NCBI GenBank assembly: GCA_023333565.1
Contig: JAJKFH010003627.1
Coordinates: 6,305,501-6,369,500, forward strand
DNA length: 64,000 nucleotides
Origin: Puffinus mauretanicus
Lineage: Eukaryota > Chordata > Aves > Procellariiformes > Procellariidae
Reading direction: 5' to 3'
The position numbers and the translations under genes are program-made. Every line of letters starts with the position of its first letter. Position 1 is the first letter of the stretch. The notes under the pieces are model-generated. The model worked only from the letters and a program-made list of their open reading frames with translations, was not told the DNA's origin and made no database searches. This document shows, one piece after another, positions 24,101-34,289 of the stretch.

Positions 24101-25625
24101 GCGAAGACTGACACGGGCGTGCTTTCCATCATGCCTTGGAGAGTACCTTGGCATAGACTTTAGAGGAAAAGAAAGCCCTCTGCCACCACCTCCAGAAAAC
24201 TCAGGTTTCATTGTTGTGGGAGAGGGAGAGCTGTAACCCCCCGTAGCAGAGTGCAACCTCTGCATCCTGTCGTGTGATACGGTTGAAGCCCAAGGTTGGC
24301 CAACCGTTTTGTTCACCGTTCAGATCCCCCTGTAAGCCCCGGCGTTTGGAGTAAACTGTCCATCTTGTGACTGCACAAAGAGGTGGATTCAGACATGCAG
24401 AAGTGTAAAGCATTTCCATCTTTCCTCATCTCTTGGCTGTAGGGACAGAAAGCCGCTTTGATGCAAGCGCAGTCATTCACAAGCCTGACCTGCCTGGAGC
24501 TGTGCAAAGAAAACAGAACCGCTGACGAGAGACCAGGCTCTTGCTTCTATTCATCAAGGACGGTTATTCCTTTTGCAATGGAAGAAGCAAGCAGTCAAAA
24601 CCAAAAAAAAAACCCCACAACGTTTTGACATACCATGTGTCTGATTTTTCACTGGTCTCTTAAAGCAGGAACCAGGCCAAATGCATAAGTGCTGTCAACG
24701 AGGAGCGATTCGGACCTGGAGACCCTTTGAAACAGCTTTCTGATATAACTTGTCTTTTTGGCATGCAAGACTTGGGGGAAAAATAGGAAGGTGTGTGGGT
24801 GGGATTTTTGTTTTGGTTTTTTTTTTAGTATTACGGAGAGACTTACCAGACAGTCTCCCCTGTGGGGCCACTCACAGCGTCTGTAGTATTTGTTCAGCAT
24901 CTCCCTGAAACACCAGCATCTTTAGAAGTTGTCTTCCTGAATTTACATTCCCGGTTCAATCATCTGCCACACAATAAAAGCTCCAGTGTTGGCTTGCCTT
25001 TAACTTCTGCTCTGCGCAGCGCTCCCGTCAAAAGGGAGCCCGTCCTCCTAGCGTTTTTGTTTTTCTTAATACCTGCCAATCACCCCCCTTGCCTTTGCCC
25101 AAAGTTTGTTGTCTTTGCAGTTGGTCACAGCGTGAGCTACCAAAAACCTCGCTGAGCTTGACGGGGTATTCTGTTAGCCTAACCCTAACACACGATCTTC
25201 CACCTCCCCAGCACACAAAGGGCCTTTTCACCGGCCCACCACAGCTCGAGGATTTCATTTCATGTGTTACAATTAATCTGTATTTATTGCCACTTATCTT
25301 AAATGGCTAACAATATCAAGAGTTTAAAAAGTGCTTTTAATGTCAAACTGGGTCAATTAAAACTCTACTTAAAATATTTGCAAAACTTCTAGCCTGAAAG
25401 TTGCCCCCTCAATCTGCTGTTAACCAAAATGTTTTAAATAAATACACGCAGCTTGAGGAGACTGACATTCGGTAAAATCCCCCTTGATATTTTATAGAAT
25501 CCAGGATTAATTTCCTTACTCCTACATCCACTTGCTTTTTACAAAAGGAGAAAAATGAATATATTTAGGTGGTTATAAATATTTGAAAGATTGTTTTGAT
25601 CAATTAAAAAAACTCAGGAGATAGC
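21110..25625. other. Intron stretch, no gene recognised
   Basis: No exon was found. The GT repeat at 22705-22735 is listed separately. ACTCCTATTGACTTCCAGG at about 21960-21978 may be another worn copy of the ACTTCAATGG-type repeat. An A-run with ACCCCACAAC lies at about 24601-24620. Open frames here overlap on several strands and are short. Confidence 0.5.
22705..22735. repeat. GT microsatellite (imperfect)
   Basis: GTGTGTGTGTGTG, then TATATAG, then GTGTGTGTG. It is an interrupted dinucleotide repeat, likely length-variable. Confidence 0.8.
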
Positions 25626-25629
25626 CTCA

Positions 25630-25748
25630 AAACTTTTAAGGCCAAAAGAGACCATTAGATTGATCCATCTGATCTCCTGGAATTTCATCCTGTTCTTCTG
25701 TGGACCCTAACAGCATGTGTTTAACTCTCAGCTTCAAACCATGGGCCA
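25630..25748 (-). mobile_element. Old CR1-like LINE fragment
   Basis: AAGGCCAAAAGAGACCATTAG, GATCCATCTGATCTCCTGG, AATTTCATCCTGTTCTTCTG and GCATGTGTTTAACT run colinear with an old CR1 3' region abundant in turtles and crocodilians (GGCCAGAAGGGACCATTATGATC..TCTGACCTCCTG..AATTTCACCC..TACTCCTGT..TTGTGTTTGACT), with a small internal deletion after CTCCTGG. It is much more diverged than the copy at 17.4 kb, so it is an older insertion. The comparison is from memory. Confidence 0.7.
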
Positions 25749-25951
25749 CAGGTAACAATTCTACTTCTTTCAAACTCCTTTAGTATTGTGTGTGGGCACA
25801 GGAAATAAAGTACTAGAATATAAAATATTAGAAAGTTAAATAATGAAAGAGCAGCTTTTACTAGTGTATGTCGGGTTTTGCTGAAGGTTGAAGATGGCTG
25901 GAGGAATCCACTTTTTCCCCTTCCAGAAAAGCCCACTGTTTTGCCTTGAAC

Positions 25952-25978
25952 TTTTTTTTTTTTTTTTTAAAAAAAAAA
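25952..25978. repeat. T17-A10 homopolymer dyad
   Basis: Seventeen T are followed directly by ten A, a perfect 10-bp palindromic T/A junction. No target-site duplication or SINE body is visible to make it a retroposon tail. Confidence 0.85.
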
Positions 25979-25979
25979 G

Positions 25980-28335
25980 CTCAGTTTGCAGGACGGCCTT
26001 AATAAATTATGTGAAATAAGTGCTGGTGTACTGCCCATGAGAATGCTGAACTCTTCTGTAGTTCAGCCAAGGTTGCACCCTGTTAGGAGGGTGACACACG
26101 TGACAAGGAGAAGTCCCAAGAGGGACCCCCAGGTAGGGCTTAGTTGTCTTGGATGCAGTAGGTGCACAGAGTAAGTGAGATCCCAGGCTGGGGGAATTAA
26201 CTACCTAAACCAGAGGTCTGTCCACATGGAGCTGTTTGGACCTTAAGCTCTGATCCTCAAACAGTTACACTTTCCATGAGCAATGACATTAATGAAGCTT
26301 GGTTTCCTATGGTTTTAGATCATTTGCTTGGATTCCCAGCGGTCTAATAAGGTTTGAACTATAGCTGAGGCATTTCTGTTAATTAGGGCATTCGTATTAT
26401 CTTTATGGGTCTCTGATGTCCCTAATAAGGCTCACCCTGCAACTTTTCTTTCCGCAGGAGAGATTGGTGAGTCTCTGTCCAGCCATCTGTTGTCATAAAA
26501 TGTGTAAGAAAGGACTGTCTTGGAGACACTCCTCTTCTGTCTAATAGATTTGAAATTTGCCCATGGGTTCAGAATATTTCAGGAGAGATCATAAAAACAA
26601 AAGCATATGCACAAAGGGACAGCAGGATCCTGTAAGCCTCGTGTTCTTTGGAAACAAAGTTAAAATGAAGTTGTCATATTTGTGCAGTGTAAATATTGCA
26701 AAACTTGAGGACACCAAATGGTTTTCATCATTTCTTTAGTAATTTCTTCTTGTAGAATATTTAATTAAACAAATCTGGCTTTCTCAAATGATCTGTAAGT
26801 CAATTTTTATAGGCTAGGGATGGAAACACATCTTGAAAAATTGCTTTTGTGTAAGAAATAACATGAAAAAATATTTTTTTTGCTGCTTGCCATCCATGAA
26901 AAGAGTGTGATTATGTCAATTTGGAGGAAAACAATTGTTCTTTGGTATCAGAGTTCTAATGAATGCAATGATATTGGCTTGTGGACATGCTTTTATTGCT
27001 CATCAGTTGCTGTCCTATTTGTTATTCTTTTTGGTTTTGTTTTTAATCTTAGTCATTGTATCAAGAAGCCAAGTGATGCTGATGACTAATTTCATCCCAA
27101 GAATGGCAAATAGCACAAAGCTGACAGCTTGCAAACAAGTCATAGACTGAAATCTGTTCACATAAACTTTTTTTTTTAAAATGCTTGCGAGCAGGAATAC
27201 TGTGAGTTTCCCACTACTGCTTTTCATCCCCAGATTACTGAGTCCTGTCAGCCTGGTTTCGGATATGTATGGCACGGAGCCTTACGTGGCCCTGATTCAT
27301 TTATATGCTCCTCTTTGAATCTGACAAAAATGCGTCTCTTGAGAAGGTCAGGTTTGAGATCTGTTTGAAGACCGTTGCCTTTGGCAGTGTTAACCAAGGC
27401 CCCGACAGGCTCTTATCCTGGACAAGGAATACTGCCTTAGACTGACTTTGTTCAAATCCTTCAGTTCCTCAAAGAGCCGTTTAGAGACTGCGTGTTAATA
27501 TTCAGAGCTTTCTTGTGTGGAGGTACCAAAGTGCTTTGGCCAGCTTCACAGGAGGCCAGTGATGACAAGCTGAGAAGTGTAACAACAGCCGGGTGAAAAC
27601 TCTGAAATTAGGTGGCGATGTGTAGTAAGGGAGGAGACTAGTTGTGGTTTCCCATCAGATGGACTAGCCTAGCTCTTCGCATCTCTGCTAGGAACGTTTG
27701 AACCCATAGGCTAATTTCCCTTGAATTTGATGGACGGTGGAAGTTCATGTGGTTATGTTCCTATCTGGAAAGAGGTGGCTTTGGCAAGAGGAGGAAGTTT
27801 CTGTTAATGTTCCCATTCAGGAAAAGGCTGTGATGTAAACTCAAACTCACCCCTTACTAGGTACCAGAAAAGGAGCTCATTCTCCAAACTCGGATCTGTA
27901 GGAAAACACACTTTGCTTCCACTGATCGGGAAAAAACTTGTATTGTAATGCTATTTTCTACTAAACTGAAGTGTTCAGGATTCTGCAGGCTTTCAGCTCC
28001 TCATCTGCTTCCATTGGATCCAGAGAATGAAATAAGGAGGCTTTGCCAAAATTTGGCTGAAACAAAGGAGATACTTGACTGAGTCTCACCAAGGGGCCAG
28101 CAGAGAGGAGGTTGGGTACCAGTCCAGTATGGCACAGGCACCAGTCTAGTATTAATAAAATACAAACACAATTGTGTTGAAAATCTCTTCCTGCAGGGTG
28201 AGAAAGTGAAATGAATACAGGAAAATAAAACTTGAGTCTTAAAAGGGAAGGGGCTTTGAAGTGCAGTCTAGTTACAGCCTTGGATCACTGTAACTGTGGG
28301 AAAATGTGATGAGACAGTGTACCCAAGCACAGTTG
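25980..28335. other. Intron stretch, no gene recognised
   Basis: Apart from the repeat fragment at 26.24-26.30 kb nothing is recognised. The 26.5-27.2 kb part is AT-rich with hydrophobic-looking short frames in more than one phase, which is typical of T-rich non-coding DNA. Confidence 0.5.
26244..26300 (-). repeat. Ancient amniote interspersed repeat fragment
   Basis: AAGCTCTGATCCTCAAACAG, TTACACTTTCC, ATGAGCAATGACATTAATG resemble the reverse orientation of the same repeat type as at 7.3 kb (GATCCTGCAAACAC..TTACTCACATGAGTA..CCATTGACTTCAATG). The match is short and decayed. Confidence 0.45.
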
Positions 28336-28337
28336 CA

Positions 28338-28364
28338 GGGGGGGGGGGTGGGGGGTGGGGGGGG
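28338..28364 (+). repeat. G11-T-G6-T-G8 tract, G-quadruplex motif
   Basis: Three long G runs separated by single T bases, followed by T7. This satisfies the usual G-quadruplex pattern on the plus strand many times over. Its length is likely unstable in the population and in sequencing. Confidence 0.85.
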
Positions 28365-28729
28365 TTTTTTTGGTTAATTCTGTGCTGTTGTGCATAAGCT
28401 GGCAATGATGGATTGTCCCGGAGTTCTGTGCATAGTATTGAAGAGAGCTGGATTTAATTGTCCTGCATTTATTGTACAAAAGGAATGAATTATAAGCCAC
28501 TTTACAGCATCTCCAGTGAAAGTGATTATCAGCACTGCTCCTCGCCAGAGATATAACTCTGTCAAGAAGACTCCCTCCTCTCTTGGGTTCCTCAGAAAAA
28601 GCTCGTGAATTTGCCGTCTCCTGCCAGTGAAAGCTCAGGGTGAAACACAAAACCAAAAGCTGCCAATAGCAATATATTCAGTTCAGATGTTGTAGGAATT
28701 TCTTATTCCTTTTTCGTTTTGGTTTTTCG

Positions 28730-28769
28730 CCCCCCCTGCCCCGCCACCCCCCCCCACCCCTTTTTCCCC
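28730..28769 (-). repeat. C-rich tract, G-quadruplex motif on minus strand
   Basis: Runs of C7, C4, C9, C4 and C4 are separated by short loops (TG, GCCA, A, T5), giving a minus-strand quadruplex motif. It lies about 370 bp from the plus-strand motif at 28338-28364, with opposite strand polarity. Confidence 0.8.
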
Positions 28770-29620
28770 TGAGTGGAAGATCAGTCAGGATTTTTAGAGC
28801 ATGCAACCGAAATAGTTGCAGAATGTTTTCCCAGCTGATTGCTCTTTTGATTTTGTAGATGAACTGTGTGGTTAAGAAGACTTGGCTGTTGGCCTTAATT
28901 AGTTTTGACCTGGACTCATGCACACTTACAATACAATTGGTCATGATGCCATGGAAAGGCATCCTTCACCCCCACGCACCCAACCGTATCTCATAGCTGT
29001 TTTCACACTGCTCCTCCCTGCAACGTGCAGATAACCCCAGAAATAGGTTTAAGCTGAGGCGGATGTATAAAAGGAATGTTATGAGCTCTGCCTCCGAGAC
29101 TGTACAATAACTCATCTGCAGAAGAGCAGGGAGTTTTTGCTCTTTTCGTTTTCTGTTGACTACTGCAGCATAATAAAGGACAACGGGATGAATTGCAGGG
29201 ACCGTAACATTGCCTGCCAGAAAGATATTTTGGGAGGGGATGTTCCCCAACGTTGCAGAACAGCAGCTGCAAGGGGAGATTTTGTGTTAGGGTTTGTTTA
29301 GATCTGCAGAAGCATTTTCAGTACCTTCAAGAGAGCTGGCTCGCGCCGCGTGCTTTGGGGAGCTATGGGTCCTGTCCCCTCTGCTAGCAGGTTTCTTGTG
29401 GTGCAAGAAACAAACATGAGATTCCTGTGTGCTCAGATACCTTGATGCCTCGGATAGCCCAGATAAACAAGTGAAACAGCACATAGGTAGAGATAACAAT
29501 GTGTATGCAACTGTGCAAACTCTTAGAAACGGGTGCCTTTCTGCACCCCTCCACATGAACAGATTTCACATGGATTTATCGACAGGTCTACAATTGCCAG
29601 AAAGTCTGTTCTTGAAAATA

Positions 29621-29660
29621 AGAAGAAAAAAGGAAAAAAAAAAAGGAAAAAAAAAAAAAG
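29621..29660. repeat. A/purine-rich tract
   Basis: AAGAAGAAAAAAGG, then two runs of A separated by GG and ended by GC. It could be an old poly(A)-like or simple expansion. No retroposed gene body lies next to it. Confidence 0.75.
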
Positions 29661-30687
29661 CAAAACTGTAAAAAGCCCTGGACTCTAATGGCACTACCAG
29701 GTAGCATGTGCAATTCATTTAACTATGAGCCTACAAATGTGTTAGTTCATAGCTGCGGTAACACTCATGGCAGCAGTCCCCAGGCTGAAAACTGTCCTGC
29801 TAATTAATAACAGCTAAGAACAGAGGTTATGTGGAGTGTCACAGCGACAGGTCATGAATTAGGAGAGGAGCATTTGTGGTCACATCTTCCGTATGCAGAG
29901 AATTATTTTTGAAACAATTCCCTATGTAACTGTGCTCATGCATTTTGGAAAATCAGCTGTTTAATGCGCAAACCAGTGATGAGTCTCTCACTTCTTCCAC
30001 TCTGTCATTCAAGTGATTTATTTGCAGTCCTTTAGCTGTAAGTCAGAGGAGTATCAGCTGCAACAAAGAGAAAATTTAGGAAAAAGGACTTGGAAATTCA
30101 CCTTATGTTTTGTGGACTGAAAAGATTGCCTGAACGTTGAACAGAGTGGCTGGGAAAAGTTAAATGGAGTGGAGTTAAATGGCTGGATGAGCCTTCCACG
30201 GTACCGGGAGTCGTGGGTGGCCACTTGTCCGTTATCCAGAAGTGGGCCAGAGTCTCCTGGGAAGAGCTGGATGACAACCTTGTGAAAAAATGGTCCTTCA
30301 GTCCAGAATGCCAATTCATGGTGGCTTTTGTAGGAATATAAGGGACAGGTTCTTCGGGGGGCAGGGATGAAACCACAGCACAGTAGCATCAGTATTTTAT
30401 GCAGTGAGACTTTCCACTTTTTCCTTTGCAAATAGCTGTTTGCCTCGTGGTTGCTAGATTCATTTGGAATATGGGAAACAGTCATATCCATTCCTGATTC
30501 TTGAGTTAATGCAAGTGTTTGATTTGCTTTTGGAGTCATTACTGCAGGAGGACAGCCATGGATGGAGCATCCGCAAGAAGAGCTACTCCAGAAGTGTTAC
30601 TGCATAGCAGCTTATTGCACGTTACCTATCATGGCCAATTTAATTGGATGGCATTGCTCTTCTTAGGATTCAGTACATGCAGATCCG

Positions 30688-30810
30688 AGGGCTAGATTTT
30701 CAAGTACCCAAAATCTTAAGACAATTTAGCTCTTTAGTCAAACAGAAGTTAAGTGCTCGGTGACCAGAGCTTCTGCTGAGGGCTGGATTTCCAAAAGGCC
30801 TAAGCCCTTG
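30688..30810. repeat. Possible old repeat with GGGCTAGATTTTC-type unit
   Basis: AGGGCTAGATTTTCAAGTAC (about 30689-30707) and AGGGCTGGATTTCCAAAAGG (about 30779-30798) are related sequences in direct orientation, about 90 bp apart, with GAAGTTAAGTGCTCGG between them. GGGCCAGATTTTCAAAAG and AAGTGCTCAG are parts of a palindromic old repeat of turtles, crocodilians and birds, which is why this is listed. Family assignment is uncertain. Confidence 0.4.
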
Positions 30811-33800
30811 GACAGCAGTTCTGAAAACCTGGCTGAATTTCAGTGCAAGCCTGGCTTGAGAAACTTGTTATATCTTCATTGAGCACAAAGGGACAGACTG
30901 TCTTGTAAGTTCGTGCCTTCATTAGGAGGAACCGAATCCTATTGATTCCAGCCTGCATTATGGCTGGATCAGACCTCTTCAGCGGGTGACCTGTTAGCAC
31001 CATACTTAAAAGCACTGCCATGGCAACAAGGGCAGCAACCCCGATGGCAGAGGAATGGGAAATGGCGCGAGGTGAAGAAGGGACATCCTCTTCTCATTGA
31101 CGGAGATTTCCCCGTAATAGTAAAGGGAAGAAAAAGCTTTAAGTCAAGTGGCTTGATTCCTAAGTGAACTTACTCTAAAGTAAACACAATGCCGTATGTG
31201 TCTCATTTGCCAGTGAGATCATCTGTTTCTTTGTTAGGGAAGAAAATGTGTTTCCCTTCCAAGTCCAGGGCCACTCAGGCAATTTACATGAACAAATAAA
31301 GATGAGGTTTAGCAGCACTAAATAAATAAAATACAACTCTAAGTGGCCACCAAAGAACAGAGCTGCTCGAACGGAATAGTACTGGGACGTGAGCCAGGTG
31401 GCTGCTGTTTGCCATGCCTGCTTACAATTCCCCATCCAAGCGCTGCTCAGATGCTTCTTGCTGAGGTCAGGTTTACGGCTGTAGCAAAACATATACTGGG
31501 AGATAAACAAGCTATGCTACAGATGAACAGCAGGGCAGAGAACATAAAGTAAATCTTAGCCATGGTCTTTACAGAAAGTCGTTGGGCTCTTGCCAGAGCA
31601 GCGTGGATCTAGGCTGACTAGGGCAATGAATATTCATCTCTTGATAAAAGAGGTGGACAGCTTGTTTCTGATGTCTTCTACCAGCTGCATCCTGTAGTTG
31701 TTCAAATGTATTAAATGGAGTCATTCCTAATTTTCTCCTCTTTGAGATTAGGATCTGGCCACCCTTTATTTCAGTGCTTCTAGCCACGGAGCAGGTGTGT
31801 AAAATTTCTCACACATGGGGAAAAATCAAAACATTCCACCCCAGAGCTGCATTTCATCATAGATTCAGCTAACATGTAAAGGCTCTAAGTGTTATTGGTT
31901 CGTTGCTATTTCCTCATCGCATTAGGAACCGATGTGAGTAAATATCAGCTGGATAAGACTCTTTCTCCTTCCATCTCCAACTCAAACTGCACATCTTCCA
32001 GTCTGGCACAGAACTGGCCATGGCGAGTCGGGCACTGTGACATCCCAGGTGTTTTTACTACAGCTCAGTTTTGGGAGTGACGCTGATGCACCAAGCAAAT
32101 CTCAACCTTCTGTAAAACTGTTACCAGTACAAATGCCTTGCACCACTCATGAACAAATCGCTCCCATGCTCTGCTCATTATGTGGCTTCCCTGTGTAATT
32201 CCAGGGTCAAGGTCTGAGATGGAGTCACGTCCAGGGCATTAGTCCGAGCAGAGACATGTCTCCTTGTTCTGTAGTCAGGACATCGGCAATAGCTATGTGT
32301 TAGCTCCACCCTTAGTGTGGGAGGCCTGAGAGTATGGGATGGCTCTTGAGCTGACAGCTTGACTATAGCTTCTGAGTGGATTGTTATTTCCAGTGAGTGG
32401 GGAGGCGATTCACTTTGCTATGACCAAGTAGCTGAGCTAATGGAGAAGTGGTTCTCTGGTTGCTCTGGAGTGAATGCCATAGCACTTACAAATTTAAACT
32501 AGAGGAGCAGAGGTGCTGTAGGGTTTAGTATCAGTTCAGCATACGTGAACATAGTTGAGTGGTGGAAACTCTGCAGTGGAGAATTGGTCTCCCCACCCTG
32601 TCCACTGCAAGTGAGATATCATATGCTTCTGTCAGGATCTCATGTCCACAACTGAGTAAACTGTTCCTGCAATGGATTTATCTCAAATGAGTTAGCTACC
32701 TGAAATGCGGGTGTTTCATCAATACCCAGCAGAAGTGGGCACCTCCAAAGTTACTTCACCCATCCTAGTACAGTTCTTTAAGATGACAAAATTGAATTTC
32801 TCTGTTTGCAAATTTTCTGTTTGCATTTCACTGCTTCCTTTGACAATAGAGGAAGCCAATACAACTATCTTAAATTAGACATCTAATGTTTAGATGGCTA
32901 ATGCTGGCTGGGATTAATCTCTCCAAGAATACCCTCTAATCTGAGTTTCTTCTGTACTCATAGCTGTCCCTGACTTTCCAGTCTGAAAGTCACTGTGTGC
33001 AATCTGAGCTTAGATCAAAGACAATTAGCCCAATTCCAAATTCTTCTGTCAGTGTCGTAGCTGCAGTGTCACTCAAACTGTCTCAGGGCTTCTTACGATA
33101 TATTCTTGCCAGGCAAGCTGCGCTGGGGCTTCCTTTAGTTCCTTTATTTATTTGCTCAAGGTTCAGGCAGAAGTCTGGTTTGACAACCCTATCAAACCTC
33201 TATTCAGTTACATACAGAATGTTTAAATAACTAATTTTAGATCCTATCATTCTCCTCTCTTTCCCTTTCTTGCCTTCCGTGCCCCTGTCTCTTTTGTGCC
33301 TTCACACCCTGGCCCCCCGAAAAGGTGAATTTAAAAGAAAACAAACATTTAGAGCATATGTATAGTATTTGACTGTATAGATAAGATGGAATGAACCTAA
33401 ACTACACCAAAGTGCATGTTGATAAGTGCTATTAAACCAATGAAATCTTCTAAAGATTGAGTTACTGTAATATAAATGTAACTGATGTGGAAGCTGTGGG
33501 CTGTAACCTATCTGCAGAGCAAGAGTTGGATGAGAACATCGATGGGAAAGTCAGTGTGGTGCTAGAAAGGCCAACGCTTTGCATCCGGATGCATTTGGCC
33601 TTTGGGTTTCACACCTGCTATCCTCAAGCATTGCCATGAACGCACGTTTGAGTTGTAGTTACCCTGTCTGTAACTCAGCAGACGGGATGTAGTTGTTCAG
33701 AGCTGTTACTGGAAGTATTCTTTATATTAGCACATCGTTTTAAAGGCTAAGACCTGGATATTCATGGTAACTGACTCCAGGTTCTTCAGTGAGGCAATTA

Positions 33801-33920
33801 TATTAGTTATTCAGACGTTATAGGATTTCTCATGTATATCTCGGGAGTAGGAGGTATACTTCTCCAGAGAAAGCTGCAACTCTTAGAGATTGATCTCGCT
33901 GTCAAAGCGTCTGTCTCTCT

Positions 33921-33992
33921 GCATTGACTATAATGGAGCCTAAGTAAAGTGCTGTGGTTAAATACCTAAAGTTAGGCAAAATCTGGGCTGGG
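33921..33992 (+). repeat. Ancient amniote interspersed repeat fragment
   Basis: CATTGACTATAATGGAGCC, TAAGTAAAGTGC, AATACCTAAAGTTAGG and CAAAATCTGGGC follow an old repeat pattern (CATTGACTTCAATGGAG..TTAGGCACCTAAATACC..AAAATCTGGGCC). It sits directly beside the MIR-like copy at 34.05 kb. Confidence 0.5.
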
Positions 33993-34048
33993 AATTAGTA
34001 CATCCCAAGGACCTTATAAGGGGAACAAACCAGCATAATTCTTCCTAG

Positions 34049-34125
34049 TTGACAGATAAGAGACTGAACTAATATGCCCAAAGCAAAACAGAAAGTCTGT
34101 GGCAGATTTAGGAACTGATCGTGGG
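34049..34125 (+). mobile_element. MIR-like SINE fragment (plus orientation)
   Basis: GACAGATAAGAGACTGAACT, ATATGCCCAAAGCAAAACAG, AAAGTCTGTGGCAGATTTAG and GAACTGATC are colinear with the MIR/CORE region (ACAGATGAGGAAACTGAGGC..CTTGCCCAAGGTCACACAG..AGTGGCAGAGC..GGGATT). It is diverged, as expected for an element predating the bird/mammal split. Confidence 0.65.
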
Positions 34126-34240
34126 TGTTCTGAAGGCCAGTTATGGCCTTAACTGTTTGCATGCCATTGCTGCTGCACACAGCTGATGTTTTACACCCCT
34201 CCAAACAAAATATGTATTTCTAAGATATTGTTAACATATC

Positions 34241-34282
34241 TCTGTGTGCGTGTGTGTGTATGTATATATATAAAAAAATAAA
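34241..34282. repeat. GT/TA simple repeat followed by A-rich tract
   Basis: CTGTGTGCGTGTGTGTGTATG runs into TATATATATA and then AAAAAAATAAAAA. It is a compound microsatellite. Confidence 0.75.
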
Positions 34283-34289
34283 AATTGCT

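Larger units (their letters stand above)
28770..33915. other. Intron stretch, no gene recognised
   Basis: No exon signal was supported. A purine/A tract lies at 29621-29660 and a possible old repeat at 30.69-30.81 kb (both listed separately). Several open frames of 90-160 codons occur on the minus strand (for example 30054-30539) without splice context or recognisable domains. Confidence 0.5.

Noticed and set aside
30054..30539. 161-codon minus frame
   Set aside because: No family resemblance, overlapped by another open frame in a different phase, no splice signals in support.
32225..32250. CAG|GGCATTAG considered as the next exon start
   Set aside because: In the required phase it gives Gly-His and then an immediate stop.
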